A stretch of 64,000 bases of DNA from Phyllobacterium sp. OV277. Lineage in GTDB: Bacteria; Pseudomonadota; Alphaproteobacteria; Rhizobiales; Rhizobiaceae. The position numbers and the translations under genes are program-made. The stretch lies in assembly GCF_900104355.1 (NCBI RefSeq), contig NZ_FNIY01000003.1, positions 186,001 to 250,000 on the forward strand, read 5' to 3'. The notes beneath the pieces were generated by a model. The model was not told the DNA's origin and did no database searches. It saw only the letters and a program-made list of their open reading frames with translations. This document shows positions 18,985 through 25,623 of the stretch, piece after piece; within the stretch, counting starts at the first letter, position 1; every line of letters begins with the position of its first letter.

Positions 18985-19319
18985 GGGTTTGCGGTGGATT
19001 GCTCCGGTTTTGATTCACCGAATGTCGCCGCCAGCAATTGACTGACGATACGCGCAAAACCTGTCGCACCACCCTCGGCTCGCATCTGCTCGACCTCTTC
19101 CAGCGATAGGCTGTTGCCGCCACCTTTCAACCCTGCCGCAATGATTTTGGCGGCATCCCGTGCGGAAAGCGGACTACTTGAAAAGCGCTTGAGCAAAGCG
19201 CCCATATCGCTTGCGGCAAAAGCGCCTTCCAGTTCCGCCAGCGCACCAAGTGTCAGACACAGCGTCCATTCGCGTCCATCCAAGGTCGCATTGATTTCAC
19301 CGCGATGCCGGTTCGCCAT
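18981..19319 (-). CDS. GTA tail assembly chaperone, first frame (gp10-type, GTA_TAC)
   Basis: A 112-residue protein. It starts MANRHRGEINATLDGREWTLCLTLGALAELE, the signature of the GTA tail assembly chaperone family, with AFAASDMGALLKRF and AAKIIAAGLKGGG after it. It should bind the tape measure and guide tail polymerisation. Its stop (18981-18983) follows the heptamer A-AAC-CCT, and its start is 1 nt from the gp9 stop. Confidence 0.9.
   Translation of the reverse strand: MANRHRGEINATLDGREWTLCLTLGALAELEGAFAASDMGALLKRFSSSPLSARDAAKIIAAGLKGGGNSLSLEEVEQMRAEGGATGFARIVSQLLAATFGESKPEQSTANP
18984..18990 (-). promoter_or_regulatory. Formal -1 ribosomal frameshift heptamer (AAACCCT)
   Basis: On the minus strand the last codons of gp10 read GCA AAC CCT TGA. 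The heptamer A AAC CCT has the X XXY YYZ form in the correct phase, and a -1 slip continues directly in the gp10.1 frame as TTG AAT GCC. Tail assembly chaperones of many phages use such slips. C-rich heptamers slip less than A- or T-rich ones, so efficiency is uncertain. Confidence 0.5.
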
Positions 19320-19732
19320 CAGACAATCTCCGTGAAACTGATCAGACCGGCTGACTCCAGCGCGATGTCAAAGGTGACTTCGGAATCGTGCTTGCCTGAA
19401 TATTCCAGCGCCGTGATCTGGAACGGCCCCTGCAAGGCACCAAAATCCGGGAGGATGATCTGCCATGTCAGGATATTGCCCGCGAAGAATGTTCGCCGGA
19501 TCACCGCATCGGACTGCGCATCCTTGAACAGCCCCGAACCACTGATCGAAGCGCGTTGCACACCGCTGCCACCCAGCAACTCACGCCAGCGTCCCGCTGC
19601 ATCCGCGTCAGTAACGTCAACAGTTTCCGTGTTGAAGGCGATGCGGTTGGACCGCAGCCCCGCACAGGTGACGAATTTACCGCCCGAATCCTGCACTTTG
19701 AGCAAGATATCCTTGCCTCTCTGAGCACCCAT
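19319..19732 (-). CDS. GTA major tail protein (gp9-type, TP901-1 family)
   Basis: A 137-residue tube protein. It begins MGAQRGKDILLKVQDSGGKFVT with the family features AGLRSNRIAFNTETVDVTDAD and ASISGSGLFKD. ATG 19732 has AAGGAAG upstream, better than an in-frame start 30 nt earlier that lies against the terminator hairpin. The stop is adjacent to the gp10 start. It polymerises to form the tail tube. Confidence 0.93.
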   Translation of the reverse strand: MGAQRGKDILLKVQDSGGKFVTCAGLRSNRIAFNTETVDVTDADAAGRWRELLGGSGVQRASISGSGLFKDAQSDAVIRRTFFAGNILTWQIILPDFGALQGPFQITALEYSGKHDSEVTFDIALESAGLISFTEIV

Positions 19733-19752
19733 TTTTGAACTTCCTTTAATGC

Positions 19753-19777
19753 AAAAAGGCACCTCAATGGGTGCCTT
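19753..19777 (-). terminator. Intrinsic terminator inside the GTA operon, between gp8 and gp9
   Basis: On the minus strand an 8-bp perfect stem AAGGCACC/GGTGCCTT with a 6-nt loop is followed by TTTTTG. It lies after the gp8 stop (19799) and before the gp9 ribosome binding site, in the direction of GTA transcription. It would cut tail gene expression unless read through. Confidence 0.75.
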
Positions 19778-19798
19778 GTTTCACTCGATTTATCCGGG

Positions 19799-20203
19799 TT
19801 AAAGCTCTTCGGTCATCGCGCGGTACCGCATGATACCTGCATAACCGCCGTGGCTTTCGGCGGAAAAAGTCTGCGATTGTTCGAGGGTGAAACTGACAAG
19901 TCTATGCCCTTCCAGCTTGAACGCGGGCAATACGGCCAAGCTGTCCAGTCTGCCCATGATCTCAAAAACCGTTTTCCTGCCGGTGCCGCGATTCCAGATG
20001 TGCAGCGTCAGAAAATGCTCGCTGCCGCGCTCGGTAAACGTGCTCCAGTCATAGGTGCTCGTCGTCCCTAAGGTGATATAGGGAAACACAGCCTGCTCCG
20101 GCACATGGTCATAGACGCGTCTATGTACCCTTTCATTCAGAGCAATATCGGATTTCAGTAACTTGAGCAGTGCTTTTTGCAATTGAAGCCCGGCGCTGGT
20201 CAT
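19799..20203 (-). CDS. GTA tail terminator protein (gp8-type, DUF3168)
   Basis: A 134-residue DUF3168 protein. The N-terminus MTSAGLQLQKALLKLLKSDIALNERV, then YDHVPEQAVFPYITLGTTSTYDWST and LTLHIWNRGTGRKTVFEIMGRL, are typical. It should cap the tail tube and connect it to the head. ATG 20203 overlaps the stop of the preceding 48-residue ORF (ATGA), showing translational coupling. Confidence 0.93.
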   Translation of the reverse strand: MTSAGLQLQKALLKLLKSDIALNERVHRRVYDHVPEQAVFPYITLGTTSTYDWSTFTERGSEHFLTLHIWNRGTGRKTVFEIMGRLDSLAVLPAFKLEGHRLVSFTLEQSQTFSAESHGGYAGIMRYRAMTEEL

Positions 20204-20346
20204 CGCTCTGGCTTTCGCTCGCCGCCGGATTTCGGCTCGTCCCGGATCGGTCGCGACGCGTCTGCTGCCTCTTCACACAGCTCTATTTTGCGCCAGCGCA
20301 ATGTCCGGATGAGATCCGTGATCGTCATCTGCATGCTGAGTTTCAT
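20200..20346 (-). CDS. 48-residue protein between GTA head closure and tail terminator genes
   Basis: A small gene with strong support from layout. Its ATG (20344-20346) overlaps the gp7 TGA, its TGA (20200-20202) overlaps the gp8 ATG, and GGAGG lies about 5 nt upstream. The product starts MKLSMQMTITDLIRTLRWRK and ends in a charged tail (PKSGGERKPER). An amphipathic helix is likely in residues 8-28. I do not recognise a family, and RcGTA has no gene here that I recall. The frame is exactly fitted between two essential structural genes, which argues against chance. Confidence 0.72.
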   Translation of the reverse strand: MKLSMQMTITDLIRTLRWRKIELCEEAADASRPIRDEPKSGGERKPER

Positions 20347-20678
20347 AGTCCCTCCTCCCGTGCCCGGCAGATGAGATAACGGCCGGTTTCATCGGGATCG
20401 TGAATGGTGATAAGCTGGAAGAAGCGGCTACCCCTGCGCAGGCGCATACCGCTTTGCAGATCATCGCGTGACCGCATGGTGATGCGATGGGTAACTTCTG
20501 TCAGGCTCTGCTCACCAAAGAGAACCGTTGCAGCCCCCGCCGGTTCGATATGGGCCCAGAGTGTCGCGATTTCACGCCACTCTTCGACGCTGCCATTCAC
20601 ATCGTCATCGACAAGAACGGCACGTTCCAGCTGCAGCTCATGCGCCAGTTTACCCGGATCGATAAACAGCGTCGGCAT
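20343..20678 (-). CDS. GTA head closure protein (gp7-type)
   Basis: A 111-residue head–tail joining protein. ATG 20678 overlaps the gp6 TGA by one base (TGATG), and the product starts MPTLFIDPGKLAHELQLERA. The core VEEWREIATLWAHIEPAGA and VTHRITMRSRDDLQSGMRL, with FQLITIHDPDETGRYLICRAREE, fits the SPP1 gp16/HK97 gp7-like head closure family. Frame upstream of the chosen start is Cys/Arg-rich and not protein-like. Confidence 0.9.
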   Translation of the reverse strand: MPTLFIDPGKLAHELQLERAVLVDDDVNGSVEEWREIATLWAHIEPAGAATVLFGEQSLTEVTHRITMRSRDDLQSGMRLRRGSRFFQLITIHDPDETGRYLICRAREEGL

Positions 20679-21238
20679 CACAGGGATATCCTTCGCCACA
20701 GGTTTACAGCACGCTCGAATGCCGGTGTCAGGGACACAGGATGATCGGCAGGGCCAACGGCACCGCGAAACTCGTACCAATGGGCAACCAGCGTCATGAG
20801 CGCGTGCTTGAGCGCATCCGGAACATCAAGCCCCGTTTCCCCAAACCCTGCGACGAAATCAATCTCTAGTCCGCCCAACTCACCGTCCTCGCGGTGCAGG
20901 CGAAGCCGGGCGGGACGCGTACCTGTTTCCAGATGCATTTGAGCGACAGGGAGAATGACCGGCACGCCGTCAGGCTCGTAAGCCGTGACGCAAACAATTG
21001 ACCGCACGGGATGGCGGTCAATTTTGACCAGACCATCTTTTGGCCATTGATCGACATAAAGCCTCTGGGTCTGTTTGATCAAGGCAAGCCCCGTCTGGGC
21101 TTCCAGCGTTTCCCGCGTTGCCTTTAGCAGACCGGAGAGCAACATATCTTCGCCTGTTCCGCTCAATCGCAAAAACTGGCGCAGATCCGCCAGAGCCACC
21201 GGCTCCACAGCCGGTGGCTTCACTACAATTATGGTCAT
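20678..21238 (-). CDS. GTA head–tail adaptor protein (gp6-type)
   Basis: A 186-residue connector that sits under the portal. The family pattern is clear: VALADLRQFLRLSGTGEDMLLSGLLKATRETLEAQTG, then FVAGFGETGLDVPDALKHALMTLVAHWYEFR near the end. It overlaps gp7 by 1 nt. Upstream, a 208-nt gap containing an extragenic palindrome separates it from the capsid gene, the widest same-strand gap in the cluster apart from the portal–terminase interval. Confidence 0.92.
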   Translation of the reverse strand: MTIIVVKPPAVEPVALADLRQFLRLSGTGEDMLLSGLLKATRETLEAQTGLALIKQTQRLYVDQWPKDGLVKIDRHPVRSIVCVTAYEPDGVPVILPVAQMHLETGTRPARLRLHREDGELGGLEIDFVAGFGETGLDVPDALKHALMTLVAHWYEFRGAVGPADHPVSLTPAFERAVNLWRRISL

Positions 21239-21282
21239 GGGATTTCCTGAATTAATGAGGTGACAGAGATTGCATGATCAGC

Positions 21283-21413
21283 GTGCGCCCTTCGTGGTTC
21301 GACAAGCTCACCATGAGGGAGATGGGTGATGAAAGGGAGCCAAGTTCTGCAACCTCTGCAATTGGCTTTGCAGCCACCCATGTCCCTCATCCTGAGCTTG
21401 TCGAAGGGCGCAC
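21283..21413. repeat. Long extragenic inverted repeat (REP-like palindrome)
   Basis: Left arm 21283-21328 and right arm 21375-21413 are largely complementary. Core arms are GTGCGCCCTTCG…GACAAGCTCA…ATGAGGGA and its complement CCCTCAT…GAGCTTGTCGAAGGGCGCAC, with a 46-nt loop that itself holds short inverted repeats. The GACAAGCTCA / CTTGTCGAAGG core is a widespread extragenic palindrome motif in alphaproteobacterial genomes, from memory. It lies between capsid (gp5) and adaptor (gp6), where the transcript would form a long hairpin that could slow decay or split expression of the two genes. Confidence 0.8.
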
Positions 21414-21446
21414 AATTTTCATGCAACGGTCATGCAACGCTAAGGA

Positions 21447-22709
21447 TTAGGCAGCGAATTTCAGCAGCTTGATCGCATCGAAATCCTGCACACCGCCACC
21501 CACACGCTTGGTTGTGTAGAACAGCACATAGGGTTTGGCTGAATAGGGATCGCGCAGGACGCGAACACCTGTGCGATCGACCACCAGATAACCACGGGCA
21601 AAATCTCCAAAAGCAATGGCTGCCGTGCCTGTGGTCATGGCGGGCATGCCTTCTGCCTCGTTCAGCCGGAAACCGAGCAGCGATGCCTGTTGGCCCGGAG
21701 CGGCAGGCGGTGACCAGAGATAGTGCCCGTCATTGTCCTTGAGTTTGCGCACAGCTGCCTGGGTCTTGCGGTTCATCACCCAACTCGCATTCTGCCGATA
21801 CCCGGCCTTCAACGTATAGACCGTGTCAAACAGAATGTCCGATGCGCCCAAAGCAGAAAAGCCACCAGCAATGCCAGTCGAAAGATTGCCGAGCTTGCCC
21901 CAGCTCCAATTCGCGTCGGCGATGCTTTCATAGGTTAGAAACCCCTTGGGCTGGGTTGTGCCGTTGCCATTGATGAAAGCCTGCCCCTCCTGCTCGGCGA
22001 ACGCGGTCTCTACCTCGGCGGAAATCCACTGTTCCACGTCAACTGCCGCATCATCCAGCAATGATGACGAGGCGGCCGGCATGGCGTACAGCTCCATGGT
22101 GGGAAACTGAAGTTCCGCCAGTTTTGAGGCTTCGGTCTGTGGCCGGGCATCGGTTTCGCCAACCCAGCCAACCGCCGGGCCTTTGACCGCAAATGGCTTC
22201 TTCAGCACGGAGCCTGATACCTGCCGTACAGTTGCCAGTGCACGAATGGGCGACAGCACCGCCAACCGCGTTCCGATATCGCGCTCCAGCTCCGGCGGCA
22301 CAAGGTAGCCGCCATCGGGTGAAGAGCCGATGGATAGAGCCTTGGCTTCAATCGAACGCACACCCTGCTCGTCGCCGCGCCTGATATAACCCTCGAAGGC
22401 GTTCTTGTGCTCCAGTGCAAGCAAGGGACTAAACCCCGTTTCCAGAGCCGGACGTGCTTTCTTCAGCAGCATGTGATCGATGACACGTTTCTGCTCATCA
22501 AGCGCGTGATTGATACGCTCGACCTTATCATGCGTCAGAACATCGGCGCTGGCGCTTTTTTCGATTTGTTTGATACGCTCGTCATTGCTGTGACGGAACT
22601 CTTCAAAGGCATGCATGAAGTCGTCGAATGCCTCGGCGACGTTCTGCGTGCCTGTGCTCTTGGTTTCGGGTGCCAGTGTTGGTGTTGGTGTCGAAAATTG
22701 TTGGGTCAT
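21447..22709 (-). CDS. GTA major capsid protein, HK97 fold (gp5-type)
   Basis: A 420-residue HK97-family capsid protein. The N-terminal delta domain (about 1-110) is helical and charged (DDFMHAFEEFRHSNDERIKQIEK), followed by SIGSSPDGGYLVPPELERDIGTRLAVLSPIRALATVRQVSG at the mature N-terminus, typical after protease cleavage. Later motifs include EQEGQAFINGNGTTQPKGFL and YLVVDRTGVRVLRDPYSAKPYVLFYTTKRVGG. ATG 22709 has AAGGA upstream and lies 35 nt after the protease stop. Confidence 0.95.
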   Translation of the reverse strand: MTQQFSTPTPTLAPETKSTGTQNVAEAFDDFMHAFEEFRHSNDERIKQIEKSASADVLTHDKVERINHALDEQKRVIDHMLLKKARPALETGFSPLLALEHKNAFEGYIRRGDEQGVRSIEAKALSIGSSPDGGYLVPPELERDIGTRLAVLSPIRALATVRQVSGSVLKKPFAVKGPAVGWVGETDARPQTEASKLAELQFPTMELYAMPAASSSLLDDAAVDVEQWISAEVETAFAEQEGQAFINGNGTTQPKGFLTYESIADANWSWGKLGNLSTGIAGGFSALGASDILFDTVYTLKAGYRQNASWVMNRKTQAAVRKLKDNDGHYLWSPPAAPGQQASLLGFRLNEAEGMPAMTTGTAAIAFGDFARGYLVVDRTGVRVLRDPYSAKPYVLFYTTKRVGGGVQDFDAIKLLKFAA

Positions 22710-22744
22710 TTCAAATCCTTTGTGTGTGAAGTGAATAGAATGAT

Positions 22745-23281
22745 TCAAGCGCGGATACGCCGGGCGGCGGCCCGCAGGCTTACCGCCAGCACCGCATCAA
22801 TCGGATGCAATGCCTTGACCTGCCCCACCCGCGCGGAAGGCAACATCGGAAATGTCACGACAGAGATTTCCCACAGATCAGCCTCGAGAATACGCCTGAC
22901 GCCAGCGCCGTCAGCCCTCGCCTTTACGGTGCGAAAGCCAATGGAAAGTCCATCGATTGCCCCTGCCCGCATCAACTCCAGTACCTCGCGACCGCGCGTA
23001 ACACCTGTTGTCAGACGCCCCTCGACATAAAGGCCGCGGCTGTCCTCATTGATACGCGTCCAGATGCCGATAGGCTCGTTGGCATCGTGCTGCCAAAGCA
23101 TCCGGATACCGGAGATGCCGCGCTTGCGAATGGACGCTGCAAACGCACCCGGAGCAATCACATCCTTGCCAAGATCGACTTCACCGAACAGGCTGGCATA
23201 GCCGGAGAAACTTCCGTCCAGTTCGACCCGTTCTATTGCCAGTCCGGCAAACTTCTTTTCAATTCGCTCATTTTCCAGCAT
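22745..23281 (-). CDS. GTA prohead protease, HK97 family (gp4-type)
   Basis: A 178-residue serine protease that matures the capsid. It starts MLENERIEKKFAGLAIERVELDGSFSGYASLFG. The catalytic His is in MLWQHDANEPIG and the Ser in DGLSIGFRTVKAR; the fold fits herpesvirus-type assemblins. ATG 23281 has AAGGGATATC upstream and overlaps the end of the DUF6107 gene by 14 nt. Upstream in-frame starts fall deeper inside that gene and are less likely. Confidence 0.93.
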   Translation of the reverse strand: MLENERIEKKFAGLAIERVELDGSFSGYASLFGEVDLGKDVIAPGAFAASIRKRGISGIRMLWQHDANEPIGIWTRINEDSRGLYVEGRLTTGVTRGREVLELMRAGAIDGLSIGFRTVKARADGAGVRRILEADLWEISVVTFPMLPSARVGQVKALHPIDAVLAVSLRAAARRIRA

Positions 23282-23639
23282 TGGCGATATCCCTTTTTGT
23301 TGAAGAGCTTGGGCCATCCAGCGGAGATTTTGATTCACCCATGCGCGCTGTGATACGGGCAAAAATGCCTAGTGCCGTCCACGCCGCCAGACTGGCAGCG
23401 GCGGCGCCCATCAGCATCAATTCGCCATCGCCAAGCTGGCCGCCAATATCAAGTTCGGACGCAATCTTCACGCCGGCCAGCCCGCCAAAGGCGAGCCCGC
23501 AGACTATACCAACGATAAAGCGGATGGCTGCCTCGCTCTTGTCCTTCGGCAGCATATAGGCAAGTGAGACGGCGGAACCTGCGATGGCACCAGCCGCCTT
23601 TGCCGCCAGAATCCAGGCGGCATCGGACCAGTTTGTCAT
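23268..23639 (-). CDS. DUF6107-type small membrane protein within the GTA cluster
   Basis: A 123-residue protein with four hydrophobic stretches (about 7-30, 38-60, 73-94 and up to 98) between short loops, and a charged tail ending TKRDIANAGK. The N-terminus MTNWSDAAWILAAKAAGAIAGSAVSLAYMLP is typical of DUF6107 proteins, found between portal and protease in Rhizobiales GTA clusters. A holin-like or membrane-anchoring role is possible, but nothing in the sequence proves it. It lies 18 nt after the portal stop. Confidence 0.82.
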   Translation of the reverse strand: MTNWSDAAWILAAKAAGAIAGSAVSLAYMLPKDKSEAAIRFIVGIVCGLAFGGLAGVKIASELDIGGQLGDGELMLMGAAAASLAAWTALGIFARITARMGESKSPLDGPSSSTKRDIANAGK

Positions 23640-23657
23640 GATCTTTCTCCCGAAAAT

Positions 23658-24821
23658 TTAATCAGGCTTGCGGGCGTATCCCACAGCCTCTCTCTTCTCG
23701 TCATCGCTTAGGAATGGCGCAGCAGACATACGCTGCCACAATGCATCACGCTCCATGGACAGCCCATCAATGCGATCGAAATCCGGTTCCAACCGTAGCC
23801 GTTCGCCATAAACAGGACCGAGCCAATTCCCGATCGCCTTGGCCGTACGCGTGATCAGCGGAATCACCGCCAGACGATAAAATGCACGATTGGCTTCGGC
23901 ATAATTGGCATAGGTGTTGTCACCGGGAATGCCGAGCAGCATGGGCGGAATACCGAAGGCCAAAGCAATATCGCGGCTGGCAGCATTTTTGGCAGCAATG
24001 AAGTCCATATCACGCGGCGACAGGCCCATGGATTTCCAGTCGAGCCCGCCTTCGAGCAATAAAGGGCGTCCCGCCTTGGCTGCGCCGGTATACCCCTCTT
24101 CCAGTTCCGTCTTCAGCCTGTCGAACTGAGCTTCGGTCAAACGTGCCGTATCTGCAGGCGCATAAACCAGCGCGCCTGATGGACGCGCGGAATTATCGAG
24201 CAGCGCCTTGTTCCAGACACCGGACGCGTTGTGAATGTCGAGCGCCATCAGGGCCGCTTCAAGCGGTGCAAAGCCATAATGATCATCAAGCGGATGAAAC
24301 AGCTTGAGATGCAGCGCCTGACCGTCATCAAGCCCAATGGTTCGCTTGCTGGCACCAACGCCATAGCCCAAAGCCACCGGCCATCCATTATCGCCAGTGA
24401 TGACGCGCACGCGATCCGGGCGCAGCAGATGCAATTCGGCTGCACCATTCCCGGCGCTAACCCGCTCGATATAGGCGTTGCCAGAAAGCAGAAGATGACC
24501 GTACAGCGTTTCGAACAGGCTTGCTCCATCGGCGCCGCGATGTGGGTCTGACAACAGATCAAGCAATGGATGCTGCGTGTGTTCCGTCCGCCCTTCGTAG
24601 AGTAGCCAGGGGGTTGCAGCGGCAGCTTCCGCCAAAAGGCGCACACACCGGTAGACAATCGGGTTACGCATAAATCCTTGGCGCGACAGACCGGTGTATC
24701 CACTCTGCGACCAGCGTGCCTCCCGGTCAAATTGCAGCGCTACAAATCCTTGCGCGGCCTTGGTGTTAAGACGCGGATGTTCATTCGCAGCGCGCCAGCG
24801 CCACGGCCAATGAAGTGCCAT
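23658..24821 (-). CDS. GTA portal protein (gp3-type)
   Basis: A 387-residue HK97-family portal, the dodecamer through which DNA enters and leaves the capsid. Motifs: NPIVYRCVRLLAEAAAATPWLLYEG, LLSGNAYIERVSAGNG, PLDDHYGFAPLEAALMALDIHNASGVWNKALLDNSARPSG, and FGIPPMLLGIPGDNTYANYAEANRAFYRLAVIPLI. The length is normal for the family. It starts MALHWPWRWRA at 24821. Between it and the terminase lies about 800 nt holding the duplicated structured element. Confidence 0.95.
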   Translation of the reverse strand: MALHWPWRWRAANEHPRLNTKAAQGFVALQFDREARWSQSGYTGLSRQGFMRNPIVYRCVRLLAEAAAATPWLLYEGRTEHTQHPLLDLLSDPHRGADGASLFETLYGHLLLSGNAYIERVSAGNGAAELHLLRPDRVRVITGDNGWPVALGYGVGASKRTIGLDDGQALHLKLFHPLDDHYGFAPLEAALMALDIHNASGVWNKALLDNSARPSGALVYAPADTARLTEAQFDRLKTELEEGYTGAAKAGRPLLLEGGLDWKSMGLSPRDMDFIAAKNAASRDIALAFGIPPMLLGIPGDNTYANYAEANRAFYRLAVIPLITRTAKAIGNWLGPVYGERLRLEPDFDRIDGLSMERDALWQRMSAAPFLSDDEKREAVGYARKPD

Positions 24822-24892
24822 GGAAAATATTCTCTCTGATTGTTGAGATGGATCAAATCAGGGGAACAACCACGCGAAGCAGTTCGCGCTGT

Positions 24893-25220
24893 CGTTTCAA
24901 CCCTGCATTCGTGGACCTATTCGAAAAACCCGGCAAAGTATTGAGCGAGAACGAGTTTTGCGAGCGAAGCAGTAAACACCGAGCCAGCCGGTGTATCGGG
25001 ACGATGGGCCTCCCGACCACAGCAATGGCCTTGCTCGCAAACTTGGAGGTAAATGATGTGGTATCTGCCACTTAACATTACCTTAGAAATGAAAAGAACC
25101 CGGACTAGCTGGACGCTGGTCATCCGGGTTCAATACATCATCTAAGAAAAGGGGCGCGGGCGAAAGCTCGCGTCCCACTCCAAGACCTTACTATAATTTC
25201 CCGGTCTTTCCAAGCAACCC
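24893..25220 (+). ncRNA. Structured element, copy A (leader fold, 29-aa ORF, GAAA-capped hairpin)
   Basis: The first of two homologous units at a constant 398-nt offset. Copy A has a 9-bp outer helix (24957-24965 with 25033-25041) enclosing two hairpins: ACACCG/CGGTGT (24976-24994) and TCGGGA/TCCCGA (24996-25016). A ribosome binding site GGAGGT (25045-25050) and a 29-codon ORF follow, with an 8-bp helix inside the ORF (25097-25104 with 25123-25130). It ends with an 11-bp hairpin capped by GAAA (25151-25176). G·T pairs in that hairpin and the GNRA loop favour the plus strand, opposite to the GTA genes. Three helices keep pairing by compensatory change relative to copy B. No known RNA family was recognised. 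Outer limits are approximate. Confidence 0.7.
25056..25145 (+). CDS. 29-residue microprotein, copy A (MWYLPL family)
   Basis: This ORF starts at ATG 25056, 5 nt after a near-perfect GGAGGT; another in-frame ATG lies directly before it but too close to the site. The peptide begins MWYLPLNITLEMK and ends LVIRVQYII. It alternates hydrophobic and polar residues like beta strands and is not a clear membrane helix. Compared with copy B, 16 of 29 codons are identical, 7 differ synonymously and 6 change the residue (N/S, R/K, T/Q, Q/N, Y/F, I/F). That pattern argues for translation. It is antisense to the GTA transcript. Function unknown; a type I toxin or small phage cargo protein are possibilities I cannot test. 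Confidence 0.6.
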   Translation: MWYLPLNITLEMKRTRTSWTLVIRVQYII

Positions 25221-25291
25221 AGAGTGGACACCCCATTCGGGAATTGAGTTCCCCGGTCTCAAGACAACCCAGTTCCGCCAGAGCGAACGCA

Positions 25292-25618
25292 ATTACAACT
25301 CTGCCTTCGTGGACCTGTTCGAAAAACCCGGCAAAGTATTGAGCGAGAACGAGTTTTGAGAGCGAAGCAGCACACACCGAGCCAGCCGGTGTATCGGGAC
25401 GATAGGCCTCCCGACCACAGCAATGGCCTTGCTCTCAAACTTGGAGGTGAATGATGTGGTATCTACCACTTAGCATCACCCTGGAAATGAAAAAGACCCG
25501 GACCAGCTGGCAGCTCGTCATCCGGGTCAATTTCATATTCTAGGAAAAGGGGTGCGGGCGAAAGCTCGCATCCCACTCCAAGACCTTACATTAATCTCTC
25601 CACTTTTCCAAGCAACCC
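25292..25618 (+). ncRNA. Structured element, copy B (leader fold, 29-aa ORF, GAAA-capped hairpin)
   Basis: The second unit, co-linear with copy A without gaps over the paired regions. The outer helix is 25355-25363 with 25431-25439; here an A–T pair (25359–25435) replaces the C–G pair of copy A. The helix inside the ORF pairs 25495-25502 with 25521-25528, with G–C in place of A–T at its base. The 3' hairpin (25549-25574) has T–A (25553–25570) in place of C–G and keeps the GAAA loop. The two inner leader hairpins are unchanged in their stems. The unit ends about 5 nt before the terminase stop. Confidence 0.7.
25454..25543 (+). CDS. 29-residue microprotein, copy B (MWYLPL family)
   Basis: ATG 25454 lies 5 nt after GGAGGT (25443-25448) and the frame ends at TAG 25543. 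The peptide begins MWYLPLSITLEMKKTRTSW and ends LVIRVNFIF, parallel to copy A in every position. Keeping start, length, stop position and most residues while third bases drift is the main evidence that it is a gene. It has no similarity that I recognise to neighbouring GTA proteins. Confidence 0.6.
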   Translation: MWYLPLSITLEMKKTRTSWQLVIRVNFIF

Positions 25619-25623
25619 GAGGT

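Noticed and set aside
24893-25618. Duplicated element considered as a group II intron or IS remnant
   Set aside because: No domain V-like motif, no reverse transcriptase or transposase fragment, no terminal inverted repeats or target duplications; the conserved part is a folded leader plus ORF.
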